This document shows positions 1 to 9,071 of a stretch of DNA of 64,000 nucleotides, in pieces (positions within the stretch are counted from its first letter, which is position 1; the number at the start of each line of letters is the position of its first letter). The stretch comes from Vibrio zhugei (GTDB lineage: Bacteria; Pseudomonadota; Gammaproteobacteria; Enterobacterales; Vibrionaceae), in the NCBI RefSeq assembly GCF_003716875.1, contig NZ_CP033077.1, positions 1 through 64,000 on the forward strand. Direction: 5' to 3'. The notes below the pieces were generated by a model. The model did no database searches. It worked only from the letters and a program-made list of their open reading frames with translations, and had not been told where the DNA came from. The position numbers were made by a program, and so were the translations under genes.

Positions 1-495
1 CGTAAACAAATGAGCGAACTACTAACGGGCAGTTATCTACACAAGCACCAAAACATCTTGATCACAGGCCCAACAGGAGCAGGTAAAACGTATCTTGGTT
101 GTGCACTGGCAACCAGTGCCTGCGACCAACAACAAACGGTCAGATACTACCGATTAACTCGCTTGCTTGATGACCTGACCGCAGGACGTCTGGATGGCAG
201 CTATCAAAAACAACTTCAATCGTTGGCTAAGAAAGGCTTACTGATCCTCGACGACTGGGGGATGGAAAAACTGACTCAGGAACACGCGGGTCACTTATTA
301 GAAGTGCTTGAAGATCGTTACCAAAACAGCAGCACAATCGTCATCAGCCAATTACCTGTAAAAGAGTGGTACAACATGATCGGCAACGCCACCGTCGCAG
401 ATGCTCTCATGGATCGGCTGGTACACAATAGTCATCGAATAGAACTGGGAGGTGAATCAATGAGAAAACTGGCGCAATCCGATCACTTAGAGTAA
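1..495 (+). CDS. istB: IstB-like ATP-binding helper of IS21 transposition (5' truncated by window)
   Basis: This is the AAA+ ATPase that assists the IstA transposase in target selection. The Walker A motif GPTGAGKT lies near the visible start and the Walker B stretch LLILDDWG about 60 residues later; the sensor-like region TIVISQLPVKEWY is also typical. The frame stays open to base 1 through codons Arg-Lys-Gln before the first ATG at 10, and the visible 161 residues are well short of the usual ~250, so the true start is upstream of the window. istA should lie just outside. Confidence 0.85.
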   Translation, partial: RKQMSELLTGSYLHKHQNILITGPTGAGKTYLGCALATSACDQQQTVRYYRLTRLLDDLTAGRLDGSYQKQLQSLAKKGLLILDDWGMEKLTQEHAGHLLEVLEDRYQNSSTIVISQLPVKEWYNMIGNATVADALMDRLVHNSHRIELGGESMRKLAQSDHLE

Positions 496-574
496 AAATA
501 GGAATAGAGAAAAATGACAGGATCAGGTGATCGGAATAAACCGAAACAAGCGATCGCAATCACCGAAATACGCA
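1..574 (+). mobile_element. IS21-family element, right end only
   Basis: The window opens inside an IS21-type element: the istB helper gene is followed by about 80 bases of terminal sequence ending in CA at 574. The terminal part contains repeated ACCGAAA/CGATC motifs like the multiple terminal repeats of this family. Base 575 onward matches the 3' end of IS66 tnpA in the complete copy at 41597 onward, so the element is inserted in that older IS66. The left part lies outside the window. Confidence 0.8.
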
Positions 575-618
575 GGCACGCCACCACACTATCTTGCTGA
601 GTTGATTGGAGCCTTGTC

Positions 619-972
619 ATGAAGCGCATGATGACCGCGCCAGTGGTGTATTTATACCGCGAGTTTGTCGATTTCAGAAAATCTATCAATGGTCTGGCGC
701 TGTTGATTGAATCCGACACCGACCTTGAGCTAGGCTCAGGGGCATTGTTCCTCTTCACCAATAAACAACGCGATAAAATCAAAGCGTTGTATTGGGACCA
801 AACGGGTTATGCGCTCTGGTATAAACGCCTCGAAAAAGCCAAGTTTAAGTGGCCCACGCAAGAGAAAAATACGGTGTTGACCTTAACGCAATTTGACCTC
901 GACAGACTGCTTTCTGGCTTCACAATAATCGGCCATAAATCGGTAAAAATCGACAGTTTTACAATGGGTTAA
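619..972 (+). CDS. tnpB: IS66 Orf2 accessory protein TnpB
   Basis: This 117-residue protein has the standard IS66 TnpB signature: YREFVDFRKSINGL at residues ~11-24 and LYWDQTGYALWYKRLEKAKF at the centre. It is needed with TnpA and TnpC for IS66 transposition; its biochemical role is poorly known. The start overlaps the stop of the tnpA remnant (ATGA), the usual IS66 arrangement. The copy at 41641 differs by a single residue (KALYWD/KVLYWD). Confidence 0.9.
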   Translation: MKRMMTAPVVYLYREFVDFRKSINGLALLIESDTDLELGSGALFLFTNKQRDKIKALYWDQTGYALWYKRLEKAKFKWPTQEKNTVLTLTQFDLDRLLSGFTIIGHKSVKIDSFTMG

Positions 973-1031
973 TGGCAATAAAAGTCAGATAAACCAAGCC
1001 TTTTTTATTGGTATTAAGTACAATAACGACC

Positions 1032-2570
1032 ATGAAAAAGACGACCCCCGACATCAATCCAGACAGCCAAAACATCGCGGAACTTCAAGCGATGGTGAAG
1101 GCGTTAATGCCTGAGAAAATAGAGTGGCAGCAAGAGCGCCAATCCTTGATTGAGCAGTTCAAACTGGCACTTGACCGTCAGTTCGCCAAACGCTCTGAAG
1201 CGTTAAAACCGTATAACGAAGCTCAGGGCGACTTCTTTAATGAAGTGGAATGCGAAGCGGAGAACGTCGACGAAGACGTGGTGACCACGACGACCACAAC
1301 AAAGCCAAAGCGCCGTGGTAAACGCCAGCCATTACCGAAAGACTTACCTCGCGAAACCGTGGTTCTTGACCTGGACGAGCACGATAAACAGTGTCCTTGC
1401 TGCCAACATTCTCTGCATCAAATCGGGGAAGACCGTAGCGAGAAACTGGAGTTCACGCCTGCGATACTCAACGTTATCGACTACGTTCGTCCTAAATACG
1501 CGTGCCGTCATTGTGAGCAACACAGTGAGACTAACCCCGTTCACCAACAGCCAGTACCCGACAGCATTATCCCGAAAAGCTTCGCCACAGAAAGCTTGCT
1601 GGCCCATATCATCTTAGGTAAATACCAGTACGCCTTGCCGCTGTATCGACAAGAAACCTTGTTCACGCAATCGGGCATCGACTTATCAAGAACCACTATG
1701 GCTCGCTGGGTTATCCAAGTGAGCGAGAAGTTCCAACCCTTGTACCAAGCCTTAAAAACGCACTTACTTGAGCAAGTGGTGGTGCATGCTGATGAAACCC
1801 CATTGAATGTGCTGCAAGAAGAGAAGCGCAGTTACATGTGGCTTTACTGCTCAGGCGCTGACTCTCCGCAAGCTGGTTTACCGGAGATGAAAAACATCGT
1901 CTTGTACGACTATCAAAACAGTCGCGCGAGAGCGTGCCCAATGGACTTCTTGGGCGATTACTCGGGTTACCTGCAAACCGATGGTTATGTGGCGTACGAT
2001 GGTCTCACTCAAGTGACAAACGTCGGTTGCTTCGCTCATGCTCGCCGTAAGTTCATGGAGGCAAAAAAGCTCCAGGGAAAAGGCAAGACTGGAAAAGTGG
2101 ATATCGCGCTGGCGAAAATCCAAAAACTTTATGCGCTTGAAGCTCGCTTAAAACCGTCGTCAGCCGAAGAGCGTTGGTCAGAGAGACAATCACACGCTAA
2201 ACCGATATTGGACGACCTGTATCAATGGCTCACGACACAGAAAGTGTTCGAATCCAGCCCACTGGGTAAAGCGATTAAATACACCTTGGGTCAATGGCCA
2301 AAGTTGGTGCGTTATGTGGATGATGGGCACGTATCCATCGACAACAATCGAGCAGAGCGTGCGATAAAATCGATGGTCATTGGCCGAAAAAATTGGCTCT
2401 TCGCCAACACATCAAGAGGCGCCGATGCTAGCGCATTACTCTATAGCATCATCGAGACGGCTAAAGCCAATGGACTCATTCTGTACGATTACATGGTCAA
2501 ATGCATGAAAGAGCTGGCGAAAGCAGAGCCCGACATTGACTCACTTCTTCCGTGGAACTTCTCACACTAA
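1032..2570 (+). CDS. tnpC: IS66 transposase TnpC
   Basis: DDE transposase of about 512 residues. An N-terminal coiled coil is followed by a basic linker (TTTTTTKPKRRGKR), a zinc-finger-like CPCCQH...CRHCEQH module, and the catalytic core with HADETPLNVL, LQTDGYVAYDG and DNNRAERAIKSMVIGRKNWLF. The ATG at 1032 matches the copy at 42054; an in-frame TTG at 1008 would add eight residues. A short hairpin (CGCCCCGT/ATGGGGCG) just after the stop is part of the terminal repeat region. Confidence 0.9.
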   Translation: MKKTTPDINPDSQNIAELQAMVKALMPEKIEWQQERQSLIEQFKLALDRQFAKRSEALKPYNEAQGDFFNEVECEAENVDEDVVTTTTTTKPKRRGKRQPLPKDLPRETVVLDLDEHDKQCPCCQHSLHQIGEDRSEKLEFTPAILNVIDYVRPKYACRHCEQHSETNPVHQQPVPDSIIPKSFATESLLAHIILGKYQYALPLYRQETLFTQSGIDLSRTTMARWVIQVSEKFQPLYQALKTHLLEQVVVHADETPLNVLQEEKRSYMWLYCSGADSPQAGLPEMKNIVLYDYQNSRARACPMDFLGDYSGYLQTDGYVAYDGLTQVTNVGCFAHARRKFMEAKKLQGKGKTGKVDIALAKIQKLYALEARLKPSSAEERWSERQSHAKPILDDLYQWLTTQKVFESSPLGKAIKYTLGQWPKLVRYVDDGHVSIDNNRAERAIKSMVIGRKNWLFANTSRGADASALLYSIIETAKANGLILYDYMVKCMKELAKAEPDIDSLLPWNFSH

Positions 2571-2668
2571 AACGCCCCGTGGAATTATGGGGCGCTTACT
2601 AATTAAATCATTTATTGTGCGTTAGTAAGACTGAAATCAGAGCGTCTAATAAGATTCCAGAATTGCGT

Positions 2669-2755
2669 GCCCTGGTGGTGGAATTGGTAGACACAAGGGA
2701 TTTAAAATCCCTCGGCGTTCGCGCTGTGCCGGTTCAAGTCCGGCCCGGGGCACCA
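2669..2755 (+). tRNA. tRNA-Leu (UAA), copy 1
   Basis: This 87-nt class II tRNA has an encoded CCA. The anticodon stem AGGGA/TCCCT encloses TTTAAAA, giving anticodon UAA; the variable arm is CGGCGTTCGCGCTG and the T loop GGTTCAAGTCC. The acceptor stem GCCCTGG/CCGGGGC contains one G-U pair, where copy 2 at 8975 has a C. It is followed 11 nt later by tRNA-Cys. Confidence 0.95.
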
Positions 2756-2766
2756 TCAAATGATAC

Positions 2767-2840
2767 GGCGTGTTGGCAGAGTGGCTATGCAGCGGATTGC
2801 AAATCCGTGGACCTCGGTTCGACTCCGGGACGCGCCTCCA
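2767..2840 (+). tRNA. tRNA-Cys (GCA), copy 1
   Basis: This 74-nt tRNA has the acceptor GGCGTGT/ACGCGCC, anticodon loop TTGCAAA (GCA), T loop GGTTCGACTCC and encoded CCA. It is co-transcribed with the preceding tRNA-Leu. The identical gene occurs at 9072. Confidence 0.95.
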
Positions 2841-2865
2841 TTTAACCTTGTGTTAAATGAGAAGT

Positions 2866-2889
2866 AACCAGCGAAAGCTGGTTTTTTTT
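2866..2889 (+). terminator. Rho-independent terminator of the tRNA operon
   Basis: A 7-bp stem AACCAGC/GCTGGTT with loop GAAA is followed by a run of eight T, 25 nt after tRNA-Cys. Confidence 0.9.
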
Positions 2890-2993
2890 CGCCTGCGCTT
2901 TATGTCCATGCTGGAATGTCGAACTCTGCAGGAGCGACAATAAAAAGATCTCTGCCAATGAGATCTTCTTTGTTTCCGTCCTGTCTTGCTGGG

Positions 2994-3671
2994 TTAGTTG
3001 ACTCGGTAAAGACGTTTTGGGCGTCCTCCGGTATTGTAGTTGAGTACCAGCTTTACGATCCCTTCCGACTCTAGAAACTCCAAATAACGCCGTGCTGTGA
3101 TACGACTGACATTCATACGCTCACCGATGTCAGACGATGAGAATTCAACCAGATCTTCTTCAATGATCAGCGCCTTGAGTTTGGCTAATGTTGTGGAATC
3201 AATCCCTTTTGGCGTTTTACGTGTCTCTTGGGGTGGTGCTTTGCGTAACAGCATATCAATATCTTGTTGATCGACGGTACTATTGGTTGAGACTTGCTGC
3301 TTATAAAGGTGGTAATCTTTTAATGCTTGATGCACTCGCGATATACGGATTGGTTTGACTAAGTAATCCGACACCCCCAAACGAATCGCCTTGGTAAGTG
3401 TTTCGATGTCTCTATCCGCGGTGGTAATAATGAAATCGCACCTAGCACCTTGCTTACGCATACGCTGAATGAATTCTAACCCATGCCCGTCCGGTAATGT
3501 CATATCAATAAATATCAATTGAGGCTGATAAATCGCATATTGTAACAGCGCTTCAGAGTAACTTTCGCTGACAGCAACCACCGTAAAGTCATCGTCTTGC
3601 TTGATCGCCGATTCAAGCATGTAACTTGCGCGCAGATCATCCTCTAGAATCATTACATTGTATTTAGTCAT
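2994..3671 (-). CDS. Response regulator of the CitB/DcuR/MalR family
   Basis: This 225-residue cytoplasmic regulator is predicted to switch on dicarboxylate or citrate uptake when phosphorylated by the adjacent kinase. The receiver domain (residues ~5-120) has the acidic pair D11/D12, phosphoacceptor D56 in FIDMTLPDG, T83/T84 and K106 in YLVKPI. The C-terminal winged helix (~165-220: SSDIGERMNVSRITARRYLEFLESEGIV) is typical of DpiA/CitB-type regulators. It overlaps the kinase stop by 8 bp, so the pair is translationally coupled. The specific ligand cannot be read from the sequence. Confidence 0.88.
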   Translation of the reverse strand: MTKYNVMILEDDLRASYMLESAIKQDDDFTVVAVSESYSEALLQYAIYQPQLIFIDMTLPDGHGLEFIQRMRKQGARCDFIITTADRDIETLTKAIRLGVSDYLVKPIRISRVHQALKDYHLYKQQVSTNSTVDQQDIDMLLRKAPPQETRKTPKGIDSTTLAKLKALIIEEDLVEFSSSDIGERMNVSRITARRYLEFLESEGIVKLVLNYNTGGRPKRLYRVN

Positions 3672-5268
3672 ATTGCATTAACTTATTTTTATCGAGATAA
3701 ATCATGAAGAGGGTGGTGTCGTCTTCGGTTCGTTCCCAATCCAGTGTGCCAGAAAAGTAGTCAACCAATTGATTGACTAAGTATAGGCCGACTCCATGTT
3801 GCTCTTCATCTTGCTTGGTGCTAACGCCATACTCAATAATTCGTTCATTGATGGATTCAGGGACGCCCATTCCAGAGTCTTGAATCTCTATGATGACGTG
3901 TTGGCTTCGGTCACTGAGATACAATTCTACACTGGGTGAGCGATGGTCACGATATTCCCAAGCGGCGAACAGCGCATTATCGATCAAATTACCAATAATA
4001 GTAACCAATTTATCAGAAACGGTTTTGCCATAGTCGCTCAGTGTGCTGTCAGAATCCAAAGTAAACGTGACATTCATATCAGAGGCTTTATTAAACTTCG
4101 CCAATAGCAAGCCTGCCACTGCGGGGTTCTGGACCGCCCGCACGATGGAATGAATGACGGATTGATAATGATCCGTTTCTTGTTGAATAAACTGGATTGC
4201 TTCTTGAGTATGATTCAGTTGTAACATCCCTGAAAGGGTGTTGAGTTTGTTGGAATACTCGTGGGTTTTATGGCGTAACAGCTCGGCGTAGTTTTTCAAA
4301 TACAGCAGTTCACGTTCCATCTGCGAATGATTCAAGTCTGGGAAAAAAACCACCACATAGCCGGTTTGTGCTTGTTGGCTTTGTAAAGGATACACGTTAG
4401 CACGGTAACGGAATTTGCCGACGGTAAATTCTCCTTGGTGAAAACGAGAGTTGGCCTCCAACACCATGTGCGCTAAAGAAGGGGAGTAATAGGTTAATGG
4501 TTTATGTCCATGCTGGTTATCCCCCATCGAACTGAGAGAGAAAAGGTTTACCGCGCTATGATTCATAGTGGTGACGTTCAATTGTTCATCAACAGCGATA
4601 ATCGCGTCTCGGATACTGTTTAAGATGAGTTCATGCTCGTTGAATTTATTGACGATGTATTCTGGCTCGTAATCGAGAAAGGTACGCTTCATTTTCCAAA
4701 ACAGTAAAATCGTCATAGATATGGCGACCAAATACACGATGCCGATCATTAAGCCAATATGTCCATATTGCGACAACAAAATAGCAAAGCTTTTATCGGA
4801 GAGATAGCCAATGCATACCGCGCCGATAATGTGCCCATTTTTCATGATTGGGACAAAGTTGCGGATGGCATTTCCTAATGAGCCTTTTGCGACGGTGCTG
4901 TAGCTATCACCAGTGTTGAGTGCGCGATAGATATCATTGCCAATGAAATGTTCGCCGATTCGAGATGCCTTCGGATGACTCAGCCGATAGGCATGTTTAT
5001 TGACGACCACAATATAAGATGCATCGGTTTGCGCACGTAGGGATTCAATATAATGATTCAGTGAGGTTGGTTGGTCGTGATTACTATTGGTAACAGCGGA
5101 CACCACTTGTTGGTTATGCGCGAGCACCTTGCCCAATTCAATTCCCCTCGCACGCAGGCCATCGTGATACAGATTCTGTAAGAGAAAGAAAATGGCAGTC
5201 GTGACGACCATGACAATGGTGGACGTGGTAGCAATGGTCGAGATGGCAAGATGACTCTTCAGTTTCAT
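3664..5268 (-). CDS. Sensor histidine kinase of the CitA/DcuS family
   Basis: This 534-residue membrane kinase has TM1 at about residues 8-32, a periplasmic PAS/Cache-like sensor (~35-165, with RIGEHFIGNDIYRAL and GSLGNAIRNFVPI as in CitA/DcuS), and TM2 at ~168-192. A cytoplasmic PAS follows (~215-310), then the phospho-box LLRHKTHEYSNKLNTLSGML. The GHKL ATPase shows N (NLIDNALFAA), G1 (DSGMGVPES) and G2 (GVGLYLV) boxes. It is divergent from the 2-hydroxycarboxylate carrier at 5511, implying that it senses that carrier's substrate (citrate or malate). No citrate lyase genes are present, which favours malate or another C4 acid. Confidence 0.88.
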   Translation of the reverse strand: MKLKSHLAISTIATTSTIVMVVTTAIFFLLQNLYHDGLRARGIELGKVLAHNQQVVSAVTNSNHDQPTSLNHYIESLRAQTDASYIVVVNKHAYRLSHPKASRIGEHFIGNDIYRALNTGDSYSTVAKGSLGNAIRNFVPIMKNGHIIGAVCIGYLSDKSFAILLSQYGHIGLMIGIVYLVAISMTILLFWKMKRTFLDYEPEYIVNKFNEHELILNSIRDAIIAVDEQLNVTTMNHSAVNLFSLSSMGDNQHGHKPLTYYSPSLAHMVLEANSRFHQGEFTVGKFRYRANVYPLQSQQAQTGYVVVFFPDLNHSQMERELLYLKNYAELLRHKTHEYSNKLNTLSGMLQLNHTQEAIQFIQQETDHYQSVIHSIVRAVQNPAVAGLLLAKFNKASDMNVTFTLDSDSTLSDYGKTVSDKLVTIIGNLIDNALFAAWEYRDHRSPSVELYLSDRSQHVIIEIQDSGMGVPESINERIIEYGVSTKQDEEQHGVGLYLVNQLVDYFSGTLDWERTEDDTTLFMIYLDKNKLMQYD

Positions 5269-5510
5269 GTCCGTGGATGCTCGTCAAATTAGAAAAAATG
5301 TTAAAAGGAAGTTATAACTGGGGTATTTTGCGGAGACTTACTTTGCGAGTCAAAAAATTTTCCGAAAATGGAGGGTTTTTCGGCAATGGCCAGTTACAAA
5401 AGTTACAAAACTATCGAATAGTTTCATTAGTGCTTAACTCAGTAGGCAGAGAGTCAGGAATTGATAAACTTTGTGAAAATTTTTAAAACAACCCTACAAG
5501 TGAGCAATAT

Positions 5511-6800
5511 ATGTTTAACAATGCTGCCATATCTGCAAAAGATAAAGCGATGATGAATGTCGTTTTTGCTTTGTCCGCCGTTGTGATTCTTCTTGCAACC
5601 GTTGAAAACAAAATGCCTTCAGGCATGATCGGTGCTGTTGGAGTCATGGCCGTTATTGGCTATATCCTGAATACTATCGGCAACAAAACCCCGATCGTCA
5701 ACCAATATTTTGGCGGTGGTGCCATTGTGGTGATCTTCGGTTCATCGTACATTTTTCATAGTAGTGTCGTTCCTACTCCTGTTGTAGAGAACGTAACCAC
5801 CTTTATGAAAAGTGGCGGTTTTCTTTCGTTTTTCATCGCAAGTCTTGTCACTGGTTCTATTTTAGGCATGGACAGTCAGGTACTCAAGAAAGCCGCTGTT
5901 AAATATATTCCTGTCATTATTGGCGGTGTGTTCTTTGCTTTCTTGTTTGCGGGCATTGTTGGCATGATGTTGGGTCAAGATTTCTTTGATTCGATTATGT
6001 TGATTGCTCTGCCAATTATGGGCGGTGGTATGGGCGCTGGTGCCGTGCCATTAGTGGAAATCATTTCTGGCAGTACCCACCTTTCGCAAGACATGTTGAT
6101 GTCAAAAATGGTGCCAGCATTGGCAATCGGTAATGCCGTGGCTATCGTTATTGCAGGTCTATTGAGCAAGCTTGGTCAGCGTTACCCATCATTGACGGGT
6201 GAAGGTCAGTTAATCATTGGTCAAGAAAATAACGCAGACGAAGGAAAAGGCGAAGAAGAGTTTCCGATCACCGTTACTTCGCTAGGCCTAGGTGCGCTTC
6301 TCGCTATCACGATGTTCCTGATTGGTACTTTGCTGCATTCTCTTATCGATATGCACCCATATGCACTAATGATCATCTCTGTTGCTTTGATCAAAGTGAC
6401 GGGTTTAATGCCTCGTGATCTAGAGCGTTCCGCTCATGTGTGGTCTAAGTTTGTTCTGGACAACTTAACACCCGCTTTGCTCGTTGGTATTGGCGTGGTA
6501 TACACGGATCTTAACCAAATTATTGATGCATTGACGTTGTCTAACCTTGCAATGGTATTTGCGACGGTAGCTGGTGCGGTTGTCGGTAGTGCATTGATTG
6601 GACGTTTCATGGGCTTTTATCCAATTGAAGCGGCCATTACTGGTGGTCTATGTATGGCGAACATGGGCGGTACGGGCGACGTAGCGGTACTTGCATCATG
6701 TAAACGTATGGGCTTAATGCCATTCGCACAGATTTCGTCTCGCTTAGGCGGTGCGTTGATGTTAATTCTAGCGACGTCACTACTCCAACTATTTTTATAA
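5511..6800 (+). CDS. 2-hydroxycarboxylate:cation symporter (CitS/MaeN family)
   Basis: This 429-residue inner-membrane carrier imports citrate, malate or a related acid with Na+ or H+. Family motifs are clear: the first re-entrant loop IMGGGMGAGAVPLVEIISG and the second, NMGGTGDVAVLASCKRM, plus about eleven hydrophobic segments. The divergent CitA/CitB-type pair is the likely regulator through the 242-bp intergenic region 5269-5510. A bidirectional terminator follows at 6828. The start codon has only a weak upstream purine stretch (TGAGCAATAT). MaeN-like (malate) is slightly preferred over CitS because no citrate fermentation genes adjoin. Confidence 0.88.
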   Translation: MFNNAAISAKDKAMMNVVFALSAVVILLATVENKMPSGMIGAVGVMAVIGYILNTIGNKTPIVNQYFGGGAIVVIFGSSYIFHSSVVPTPVVENVTTFMKSGGFLSFFIASLVTGSILGMDSQVLKKAAVKYIPVIIGGVFFAFLFAGIVGMMLGQDFFDSIMLIALPIMGGGMGAGAVPLVEIISGSTHLSQDMLMSKMVPALAIGNAVAIVIAGLLSKLGQRYPSLTGEGQLIIGQENNADEGKGEEEFPITVTSLGLGALLAITMFLIGTLLHSLIDMHPYALMIISVALIKVTGLMPRDLERSAHVWSKFVLDNLTPALLVGIGVVYTDLNQIIDALTLSNLAMVFATVAGAVVGSALIGRFMGFYPIEAAITGGLCMANMGGTGDVAVLASCKRMGLMPFAQISSRLGGALMLILATSLLQLFL

Positions 6801-6827
6801 ATCAGTGATGTCATAAAGAGAGACAAG

Positions 6828-6853
6828 AAAAAGGGGCGTAAGCCCCTTTTTTT
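6828..6853. terminator. Bidirectional terminator between convergent genes
   Basis: A 10-bp stem AAAAAGGGGC/GCCCCTTTTT with loop GTAA has a T tract on the + side and an A tract on the other. It can end both the carrier gene and the convergent barrel gene at 6896. Confidence 0.9.
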
Positions 6854-6895
6854 ATGGAATGTTTTATGGAATGCGTCATTGTGACAGTTTGCAGA

Positions 6896-7459
6896 TTAAA
6901 AGCGGTATTCGACACCTGCGGTCACTTGGTTGAAGTCGGTGTTGGTATCTGCACCGTCTCGCACATCTTTGGCATTTAAGTCAACGTCGTACCAAGTGTA
7001 CTCAGCATTGACCACAAAGTTATCTGTAACTTTGAATCCAACACCAGCTCCTGCAAATACAGCGGTGTCGTCTTCGTCACCGGATGCGCCAGCGATGTCG
7101 TAATCCGTGGTATACCATAGTTGTCCGCCTTTCGCATACACATCCACACGGTCACCAATAGGGGCGATTAGCTTCAAGGCACCGGTGTAACCGTCGGTTT
7201 TCGCATGCGCTAAGCTGCTACCATATTTACCAAAGTCGATGTAACTACCTTCAAGTGCGATATAAGGGTTGATACGGTAACCAAGTAAGCCTTGGTAAAC
7301 TTCATTATCGTCATCGAAATCGTCTTCACCATCGATCTTCACGTAACCTACGTTACCCCCAACATAAACACCGCTATCATTACCGGATGCAGCATAAGTA
7401 GGTAAAGAGTATGCTCCGATGAGTAATAGCCCTGTGATGGCTGGAAATAGTTTTTTCAT
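6896..7459 (-). CDS. Outer-membrane beta-barrel protein (OmpA-like, 8-stranded)
   Basis: This 187-residue protein begins with a Sec signal peptide (MKKLFPAITGLLLIGAYSLP, cleavage near TYAASG). The mature part starts GVYVGGNVGYVKI, has alternating amphipathic strands and acidic loops, and ends in the C-terminal phenylalanine motif GVEYRF used by the BAM machinery. The size fits the OmpA transmembrane/OmpX-like porin-family barrels common in Vibrio. Pore function is not established for such small barrels; the protein could be an adhesin or surface-structure component. Confidence 0.82.
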   Translation of the reverse strand: MKKLFPAITGLLLIGAYSLPTYAASGNDSGVYVGGNVGYVKIDGEDDFDDDNEVYQGLLGYRINPYIALEGSYIDFGKYGSSLAHAKTDGYTGALKLIAPIGDRVDVYAKGGQLWYTTDYDIAGASGDEDDTAVFAGAGVGFKVTDNFVVNAEYTWYDVDLNAKDVRDGADTNTDFNQVTAGVEYRF

Positions 7460-8007
7460 TATTTACTCCTCATTTTTCATAGAATGCGAGTCATGTTTCG
7501 CATTGAATACGTCTTTATGGGATAAATACAAGAAATAATTGACGTAATCTTATTTCCCTTACTTCCTTATAGTGCGCCGGAAGAAAACCTACACCAATTT
7601 CCGACCCTTCTATTATTAGCAAATAAAACACTGTATTTTTCATCGCAGGGTAATAGATATGTCATTAACTGGTCAATTAGTCATCAGTAGGTCATAACGT
7701 GACAGAGAACGGTCAATGACGACATTTTCATACTTATATTTAGATGTCATCGTTTTATTCGATAGTGACGCCGTCACTTAAATGGCGTATTTGATTGGTT
7801 ATCTTCTAAATATTAGTGATAAGAATAGGATGGGATAATTAGCGATGCGAATTATGTTTTTATTATGAATAATGTGGAATTGCTCCATGTATTATATAAA
7901 ATAATATTTACATAAGATAATAAACCACTAATATCTGGACATTAATCTGATGTATCAATGGCTAATGCATATTAATTTTTCATGTTGTAGTATTTAGGAA
8001 GAAAACT
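7460..8007. other. AT-rich intergenic region with phased GTCA repeats
   Basis: No convincing gene in 548 bp. Between 7661 and 7716 the tetramer GTCA recurs at 7661, 7672, 7680, 7691 and 7712, with an inverted TGAC near 7700, mostly about one helical turn apart. This looks like a regulator-binding cluster for the divergent barrel gene or for the 8008 gene. The remainder (7780-7990) is very AT-rich and shows nothing I can name. Confidence 0.4.
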
Positions 8008-8652
8008 ATGGAATTGCAATTTTTGGATGAACGTGTTTCAAGATTACAAGCCATTCGCTCTGAAGCAAACTGTAAGTCAGTCAGTTATTTAGTGGAAAAT
8101 ATTGTACAAAAAATACATGATATAACCAGCGTCGTATTTCTCTTGAATAGCTATGGAGATGGGTTTATCAGTGAACATTTTTCTCAACATCAATCAAGGA
8201 CGTGTGCGCAGGAATACAATAATGAATCCAACAATATAGAAGAAAGACCTCCAGCGGATTATATCAATACGGCTCAGATGATGATGAGGCAAATCAGTAT
8301 CGACTCTTTGGGGCTAGCATTAAAAACGTTACCGGACGTCATTAATAATGATATTTTAGCGCGTGATATCGATGAGATTCGACTAGAAAATATTAACGAA
8401 AAGTTGAGTATCTTAATCGATTTGTCACATGTCGATGGCGATGTCTCATTTACAAATGAATGGCTCGATTCTTCTTGGCTGTCGCCGATTAAACAACACA
8501 CCGCAGAACACAATGAACCACTTGTAGAGGCATTAAGTAACTACAGTTACGCTTTGTCCATGTGGTTGACCGCCAGCCAAAATACGTTAGCGTTACTCAA
8601 AGAGCACATCCCATTTGGGCTGAGTGATGTGGAAAATAGACATACGATTTAG
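8008..8652 (+). CDS. Hypothetical protein, 214 aa
   Basis: Not recognised. It is a soluble, acidic, mostly helical protein with no signal peptide or membrane segment. Two helical blocks (residues ~1-50, ~85-140) flank a polar low-complexity stretch rich in N and E (~65-80). A spaced AGGAAG motif upstream of the ATG is a plausible ribosome site. It sits alone between the barrel gene and the second tRNA pair. Confidence 0.6.
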   Translation: MELQFLDERVSRLQAIRSEANCKSVSYLVENIVQKIHDITSVVFLLNSYGDGFISEHFSQHQSRTCAQEYNNESNNIEERPPADYINTAQMMMRQISIDSLGLALKTLPDVINNDILARDIDEIRLENINEKLSILIDLSHVDGDVSFTNEWLDSSWLSPIKQHTAEHNEPLVEALSNYSYALSMWLTASQNTLALLKEHIPFGLSDVENRHTI

Positions 8653-8974
8653 GTTGGCGTGTCACGAGCGTTCATCACGTCGATATATGGCCTATTTAAG
8701 CGCGCACCGCATTGGATACTGAGAGGTAATGGGCGAGAGAAGGCTTACATTTTAACCTTAATTGCGATGGCGACAGTGCATTGTTTATTGAGCCGTCATC
8801 AGCGGTTATTTTCTTCTTTTTGTTTGGATATTAAACACGAAAGGATGTTTTTTGATCATTTAAATCAAAAAGTTAAAATTTTTATTGATCTTATTTCTTA
8901 ATCCAGTAAAGTACCTCTCGTCTTAAGGGGAAACGCTTAAGAATAATGATACGGTGTCTTCACCAGCAATAGCT
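8653..8974. other. Intergenic region before second tRNA pair
   Basis: It contains only an 80-codon open frame with a GTG start (8659-8901) and no family resemblance or clear ribosome site; I do not call it. The last ~80 bases should hold the tRNA promoter. Confidence 0.4.
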
Positions 8975-9061
8975 GCCCCGGTGGTGGAATTGGTAGACAC
9001 AAGGGATTTAAAATCCCTCGGCGTTCGCGCTGTGCCGGTTCAAGTCCGGCCCGGGGCACCA
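8975..9061 (+). tRNA. tRNA-Leu (UAA), copy 2
   Basis: Identical to the copy at 2669 except for one acceptor-stem base (GCCCCGG here, fully paired with CCGGGGC). It is 87 nt with anticodon UAA and encoded CCA. Confidence 0.95.
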
Positions 9062-9071
9062 TATCATTTAA

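Larger units (their letters stand above)
575..2599 (+). mobile_element. IS66-family element copy A (left end removed by IS21 insertion)
   Basis: It carries the last codons of tnpA (to the TGA at 620-622), complete tnpB and complete tnpC, and ends at the terminal repeat GGGGCGCTTAC. It is a close but non-identical relative of the intact element at 41244-43636: tnpC differs near its N-terminus (PEKIEWQQ against SEQEAWQQKESQWQQ) and by two residues in the basic linker. The first ~350 bases of the element are not visible next to it, being displaced by the IS21 insertion. Confidence 0.85.

Noticed and set aside
2615..2845. 76-codon open frame over the first tRNA pair
   Set aside because: It is made of tRNA-Leu and tRNA-Cys sequence read as protein; the same frame recurs over the second pair at 8954.
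5277..5486. 69-codon frame between the kinase and the carrier gene
   Set aside because: Sits in the divergent promoter region, no ribosome site and no protein-like pattern.
8659..8901. 80-codon frame with GTG start
   Set aside because: No ribosome site, no family resemblance, odd composition at the end; left as intergenic.
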